Shown: positions 61,379 through 64,000 of the stretch, in pieces
Layout: each line of letters opens with the position of its first letter
How positions within the stretch are numbered: the stretch's first letter is position 1
Origin: an uncultured Clostridia bacterium
GTDB taxonomy: Bacteria > Bacillota > Clostridia > Christensenellales > UBA1242
Direction: 5' to 3'
DNA length: 64,000 bases
Assembly (NCBI GenBank): GCA_934772525.1
Contig: CAKVMI010000001.1
Location: forward strand, 1-64,000
Position numbers and translations under genes: made by a program
The notes under the pieces: generated by a model
Databases searched by the model: none
What the model was told of the DNA's origin: nothing
What the model saw: the letters and a program-made list of their open reading frames with translations, nothing else

Positions 61379-62261
61379 AATTAATTCAAAAAACAAATCA
61401 AGGTTTCCGCTTTCTATTCACCCACTTTTTATATTGTTCGGCGTATATTGCTATTTTACCGGAAGGCTTATAACATTTTTGTGTTATACGGTGTCGGCTC
61501 TAATTCACGAGTTTGGACATTTCTTAGTGGCAAAAAATTTAGGATACAAATTGCTAAAAGTTCGACTTTTGCCATATGGGGCAGAGCTATGTGGAAACCT
61601 AGATGAATTTTTGTATAAAGATGAAATAATAGTTGCGGTTGCGGGACCGATTACAAGTATTTTGCTTTCACTTACTATTGTTGCGTTTTGGTGGATAAAT
61701 CCTAATATTTACAATTTTACTATTGAAATGTGCGTTTCTAGTATGGTTTGTGGTGTGTTTAACTTTCTTCCGATTTTTCCGCTTGACGGTGGTAGGGTTT
61801 TATTGTCCTTTTTAAGTATGAAAATGGATAGAAAAACCGCCGTAAAATATGCGTATATTGTTACTAGGTTTTTTGCTTTAGGACTCATGATTTTATTCGT
61901 TTTGTCAATATTTTATACATTTAATATAACATTTGGAATTTTGGGCTTTATGCTTTTTTATTCGTCTGTAAAACAAAATTCGGAGTGTAGTTATTTTAGA
62001 TTAATTTCTATTAAAGATAAAATTTTTGATAAAGATAAGGTTTTAAATATTCAGTACGCAGTTGTAAATCAAGATATGCCAGTTTATAAAATAATGCGAA
62101 AAATAAAGGCTCAATCTTTTTATTATTTCGTTGTTGTAGATGAAAGTCTAAATGAAATGTTTACTATAAAAGAAAGTGTTTTTTGTGATATTAGCACAGA
62201 AGAGATGAAGGAGCCTATAAAACAATTAAAGTCGAAAAGGAATTTTGTTATAAAACAATAA
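61371..62261 (+). CDS. SpoIVFB-like site-2 (M50) membrane metalloprotease
   Basis: A 296-aa polytopic M50 protease. The zinc motif HEFGH lies near residue 46 in a membrane helix, and FLPIFPLDGGR (family NxxPxxxLDGG-type) near residue 140 supplies the third ligand Asp. A C-terminal soluble domain (about 220-290) resembles a degenerate CBS pair. In Bacillus SpoIVFB cleaves pro-SigmaK in the mother cell. The gene follows the SpoIVFA-like gene and precedes rplU, exactly as there. The start is GTG 61371 or TTG 61368. Whether this organism sporulates is not shown here. Confidence 0.85.
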   Translation: MVKINSKNKSRFPLSIHPLFILFGVYCYFTGRLITFLCYTVSALIHEFGHFLVAKNLGYKLLKVRLLPYGAELCGNLDEFLYKDEIIVAVAGPITSILLSLTIVAFWWINPNIYNFTIEMCVSSMVCGVFNFLPIFPLDGGRVLLSFLSMKMDRKTAVKYAYIVTRFFALGLMILFVLSIFYTFNITFGILGFMLFYSSVKQNSECSYFRLISIKDKIFDKDKVLNIQYAVVNQDMPVYKIMRKIKAQSFYYFVVVDESLNEMFTIKESVFCDISTEEMKEPIKQLKSKRNFVIKQ

Positions 62262-62292
62262 CGAAATTTTTCTAATTATTAGTTATTTGCCG

Positions 62293-62321
62293 TTGACAAA
62301 ATTTAAAAGATATGCTAAAAT
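62293..62321 (+). promoter_or_regulatory. Promoter for rplU-prp-rpmA
   Basis: Perfect -35 TTGACA (62293-62298), 17-bp spacer, -10 TAAAAT (62316-62321). Confidence 0.88.
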
Positions 62322-62327
62322 ACTTCA

Positions 62328-62412
62328 CGAGCCACTCGGAAAGGGTTTATTTTTTAAGTGTAAAAATTTTTACCACCCACACGGTGAGACTGGTAAGAGG
62401 AGGATTTCAAGA
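62328..62412 (+). promoter_or_regulatory. L21 leader
   Basis: The 85-nt leader contains CACGAGCCACTCGG, then ACCACCCACACGGTGAGACTGGT before the ribosome site, in the position and style of the Firmicutes L21 leader RNA. It probably gives feedback control of the operon by ribosomal protein. Confidence 0.6.
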
Positions 62413-62718
62413 ATGTACGCTATTGTAGAAGCTGGTGGCAAGCAACAAAAGGCAGAAGTTGGCAGATTTTTTAAGACTGAAAAGATCAACGCAGAAGTTG
62501 GATCTAAGGTTGAATTAAAGTGCTTACTATTTGTTGATGACAACGGTAATGTTAAGTCTGGTTCAGACGCTAATGGCATTAAGGTTGTTGCCGAAGTTTT
62601 AGAAAATGGTAAAGAAGACAAGATTTTGGTTTACAAGTACAAAGCTAAGAAGAACGAACATCGTAGACAAGGTCATCGTCAACCATATACTAAGCTAAAA
62701 GTCGTTTCTATTGGTTAA
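62413..62718 (+). CDS. rplU: 50S ribosomal protein L21
   Basis: L21 is a 101-aa 23S-binding protein. It begins MYAIVEAGGKQQKAEVG and ends with the basic KKNEHRRQGHRQPYTKLKV. ATG 62413 follows AGAGGAGGA; an upstream in-frame TTG lies in the leader and is rejected. First of the rplU-prp-rpmA operon. Confidence 0.98.
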   Translation: MYAIVEAGGKQQKAEVGRFFKTEKINAEVGSKVELKCLLFVDDNGNVKSGSDANGIKVVAEVLENGKEDKILVYKYKAKKNEHRRQGHRQPYTKLKVVSIG

Positions 62719-62723
62719 TTATT

Positions 62724-63059
62724 ATGACTAATGTAACGATTGAAAAAAAAGGAAATAGCATCAAGAAAATTACTTGTGACGGACACACCAACTATGGAGA
62801 AAAAGGGGAAGATATTGTTTGTTCTGCTTTGTCGAGTATAGTTCAAACGGCGTTAATGGGAATATTAATTGTCGCTGGTGTAAATGCCAAAACAAAAAGG
62901 AATGACGACGATGGATTTTTGTCTATTGAAATTCCTAGCGGGTTGGATGAGAACACACAACATGATGTTGATGTCATAACAAAAACAATGCTTCTTGGTA
63001 TTTCCGATTTGAATGAAGGATTTTCAGATTATATTGAATTGGAGGTAATAAACTTATGA
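62724..63059 (+). CDS. prp: Ribosomal-processing cysteine protease Prp
   Basis: Prp (YsxB) removes the N-terminal extension of L27. The 111-aa protein has the catalytic His in CDGHTNYGEKGEDIVCSALSS and its Cys a dozen residues on. It lies between rplU and rpmA, and the L27 it should cut (FMNIQLF/AHKKGGG) is present in the next gene. Stop and next start overlap. Confidence 0.95.
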   Translation: MTNVTIEKKGNSIKKITCDGHTNYGEKGEDIVCSALSSIVQTALMGILIVAGVNAKTKRNDDDGFLSIEIPSGLDENTQHDVDVITKTMLLGISDLNEGFSDYIELEVINL

Positions 63060-63328
63060 TGTTTATGAACATACAGTTATTCGCTCACAAAAAGGGCGGT
63101 GGCTCTACAAAGAATGGTAGAGATAGTAATGCTCAAAGATTAGGCGTTAAAGCTTACGCTGGTGAAACTGTTTCTGCTGGTAGCATAATCATTCGTCAAA
63201 GAGGAACAAAGGTTCATCCAGGAACTAATGTTGGTATTGGCGATGATGACACCTTGTATGCAAAAAAGACTGGTGTTGTTAAATTTGAAAGAGTCGGCAA
63301 AGACCGCAAGAAAGTAAGCGTTATGTAA
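63056..63328 (+). CDS. rpmA: 50S ribosomal protein L27 with Prp-cleaved extension
   Basis: L27 supports the peptidyl-transferase centre with its N-terminus. The 90-aa product carries an extension MMFMNIQLF ahead of AHKKGGGSTKNGRDSNA, the Firmicutes-type site for Prp. ATG 63056 follows GGAGGT by 9 nt; ATG 63059 is a second option. The gene overlaps the prp stop (ATGA). A terminator follows. Confidence 0.97.
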   Translation: MMFMNIQLFAHKKGGGSTKNGRDSNAQRLGVKAYAGETVSAGSIIIRQRGTKVHPGTNVGIGDDDTLYAKKTGVVKFERVGKDRKKVSVM

Positions 63329-63340
63329 CTTTAATAAATA

Positions 63341-63368
63341 AACTTCCAAGAAAACTTGGGAGTTTTTT
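63341..63368 (+). terminator. Terminator of rplU-prp-rpmA
   Basis: 10-bp stem AACTTCCAAG / CTTGGGAGTT (one G-U), AAAA loop, T-run. Confidence 0.92.
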
Positions 63369-63414
63369 AAGTTCTTAATGGTAGCACTTTGTTTGCTATA
63401 ACAGGAAAAGTGAT

Positions 63415-64000
63415 ATGAACGATAAATTGAGAGAATTAGAGAAAGATACATTAGGCAAGTTGTCAGTAAGTGAACTTCGAGATATTGGCAGAAGTGTTGG
63501 TGTAAAGAGTCCGACAAATGCAACAAAAGAAGATTTGGTTGAAGATATATTGTCTATTGTATTAGGAGAAGATGATTCGCTTGGGGAAACTAGAGGTCGA
63601 CCTACAGATAAGTTTTATAATTACACATGTGCGGCAGAACCCGATGTCGAAAGTATGAGTAGTGGTGTATTTGCAACTACAGATTTTTCCGAAGCTAAAA
63701 TATGTGAGTTTTTAAACCATGGTATTGTGATAAACGAAGATGGTGAAAGATATGTTGTAAATTATGATATTGACCCAAAGTCGAGATTAAGACTGTGTGC
63801 AGAAGTTTCTATAGAGTTAAAAACTGGAGATACGGTTTCGTTTTTACCGAGAGACGATGAAGCTATAGTTATAGAATACCTTGGTAGATTCTTGGTTGAA
63901 GAAGATAGAGTAGAGAATTTTGATAAACTAGAAATTATTTACCCTAATAAAAAATATAAAACGATTGAAGAAGTTGATTCATTAACTCCTATAGCGAAGG
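63415..64000 (+). CDS. rho: Transcription termination factor Rho, N-terminal part (truncated by window)
   Basis: The frame is open from ATG 63415 (AGGAAAAG upstream) to the window end (195 codons). It begins with a SAP/Rho_N-type helical domain (LGKLSVSELRDIGRSVGV...TKEDLVEDIL), then a cold-shock-like RNA-binding region (CAEVSIELKTGDTVSFLPR) and the Rho-type link FDKLEIIYPN...DSLTPIAKG that precedes the Walker A of Rho. The ATPase domain is outside the window, so the call rests on the N-terminal order. The segment between the two domains (about 65-125) is longer and less typical. Confidence 0.8.
   Translation, partial: MNDKLRELEKDTLGKLSVSELRDIGRSVGVKSPTNATKEDLVEDILSIVLGEDDSLGETRGRPTDKFYNYTCAAEPDVESMSSGVFATTDFSEAKICEFLNHGIVINEDGERYVVNYDIDPKSRLRLCAEVSIELKTGDTVSFLPRDDEAIVIEYLGRFLVEEDRVENFDKLEIIYPNKKYKTIEEVDSLTPIAK

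Overview
The window is a stretch of a low-GC, anaerobic, Gram-positive-type (Bacillota/Clostridia-like) chromosome. This rests on pyruvate:ferredoxin oxidoreductase and a class III (anaerobic) ribonucleotide reductase, on minD-minE-spoIVFA/B-like-rplU-prp-rpmA in Bacillus/Clostridium order, and on an L27 with the N-terminal extension that Prp removes. Ribosome sites are strong AGGAG types, promoters are SigA-like (TTGACA/TATAAT, 17-18 bp spacing), and many genes end in clear intrinsic terminators. TAA, TAG and TGA all appear as stops. The exact genus cannot be read from the sequence; an uncultured gut commensal is likely but inferred.

Layout. 1-2.9 kb: a 5'-truncated unknown gene, a possible structured RNA, and two related unknown genes. 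3.0-22.9 kb: a surface-polysaccharide locus. On the minus strand are undecaprenyl-PP phosphatase (uppP) and two O-antigen ligase/polymerase-family proteins. On the plus strand, from a divergent promoter, are two fusion proteins (ligase-like + initiating sugar transferase; ligase-like + GT4), two GT2, three stand-alone GT4, one GT32, a FkbH-like HAD protein, a Wzx-type flippase and galE. 23-30.6 kb: MazG-like, nifJ/por, truA, an archaeal-type aspS, rplM-rpsI. 30.9-35 kb: a NrdR-box-controlled operon of nrdD (with fused redoxin domain), a thioredoxin-reductase-like flavoprotein lacking the usual NADPH motifs, and nrdG. 35.3-38 kb: two exported proteins, the first ending in a C-lectin-like domain whose last 38 codons look like the variable region of a diversity-generating retroelement target. 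38.4-43.7 kb: a condensation-domain-like acyltransferase with a zinc-ribbon membrane partner, rnr, smpB, ssrA (tmRNA). 44-48.4 kb: a large repeat-rich lipoprotein, an inverted-repeat-flanked promoter segment and a tyrosine recombinase. 48.8-58.9 kb: a second RNB exoribonuclease, MTA/SAH nucleosidase, a small membrane protein, tRNA-Leu(GAG), a YhcC-like radical SAM protein, a Na+/Ca2+ exchanger, an exported papain-like protease, DegV. 59-64 kb: an apparently leaderless XRE regulator, minD-minE, spoIVFA/B-like genes, rplU-prp-rpmA and the start of rho.

How it fits together. The polysaccharide locus holds initiation, assembly, export, polymerisation/ligation and carrier recycling. The nrd operon suggests that reducing power, perhaps from ferredoxin reduced by the pyruvate oxidoreductase, reaches the reductase through its own redoxin domain. 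The most striking signal is at 47.27-47.44 kb. Two 27-bp inverted repeats, each a 7-bp dyad around a shared asymmetric 7-bp centre, flank a near-consensus promoter. It points away from the lipoprotein gene, toward a terminator, and lies next to a tyrosine recombinase: the layout of a phase-variable promoter switch read in its OFF state. With the retroelement-type variable region it suggests that two separate surface-variation mechanisms act on exported proteins here.
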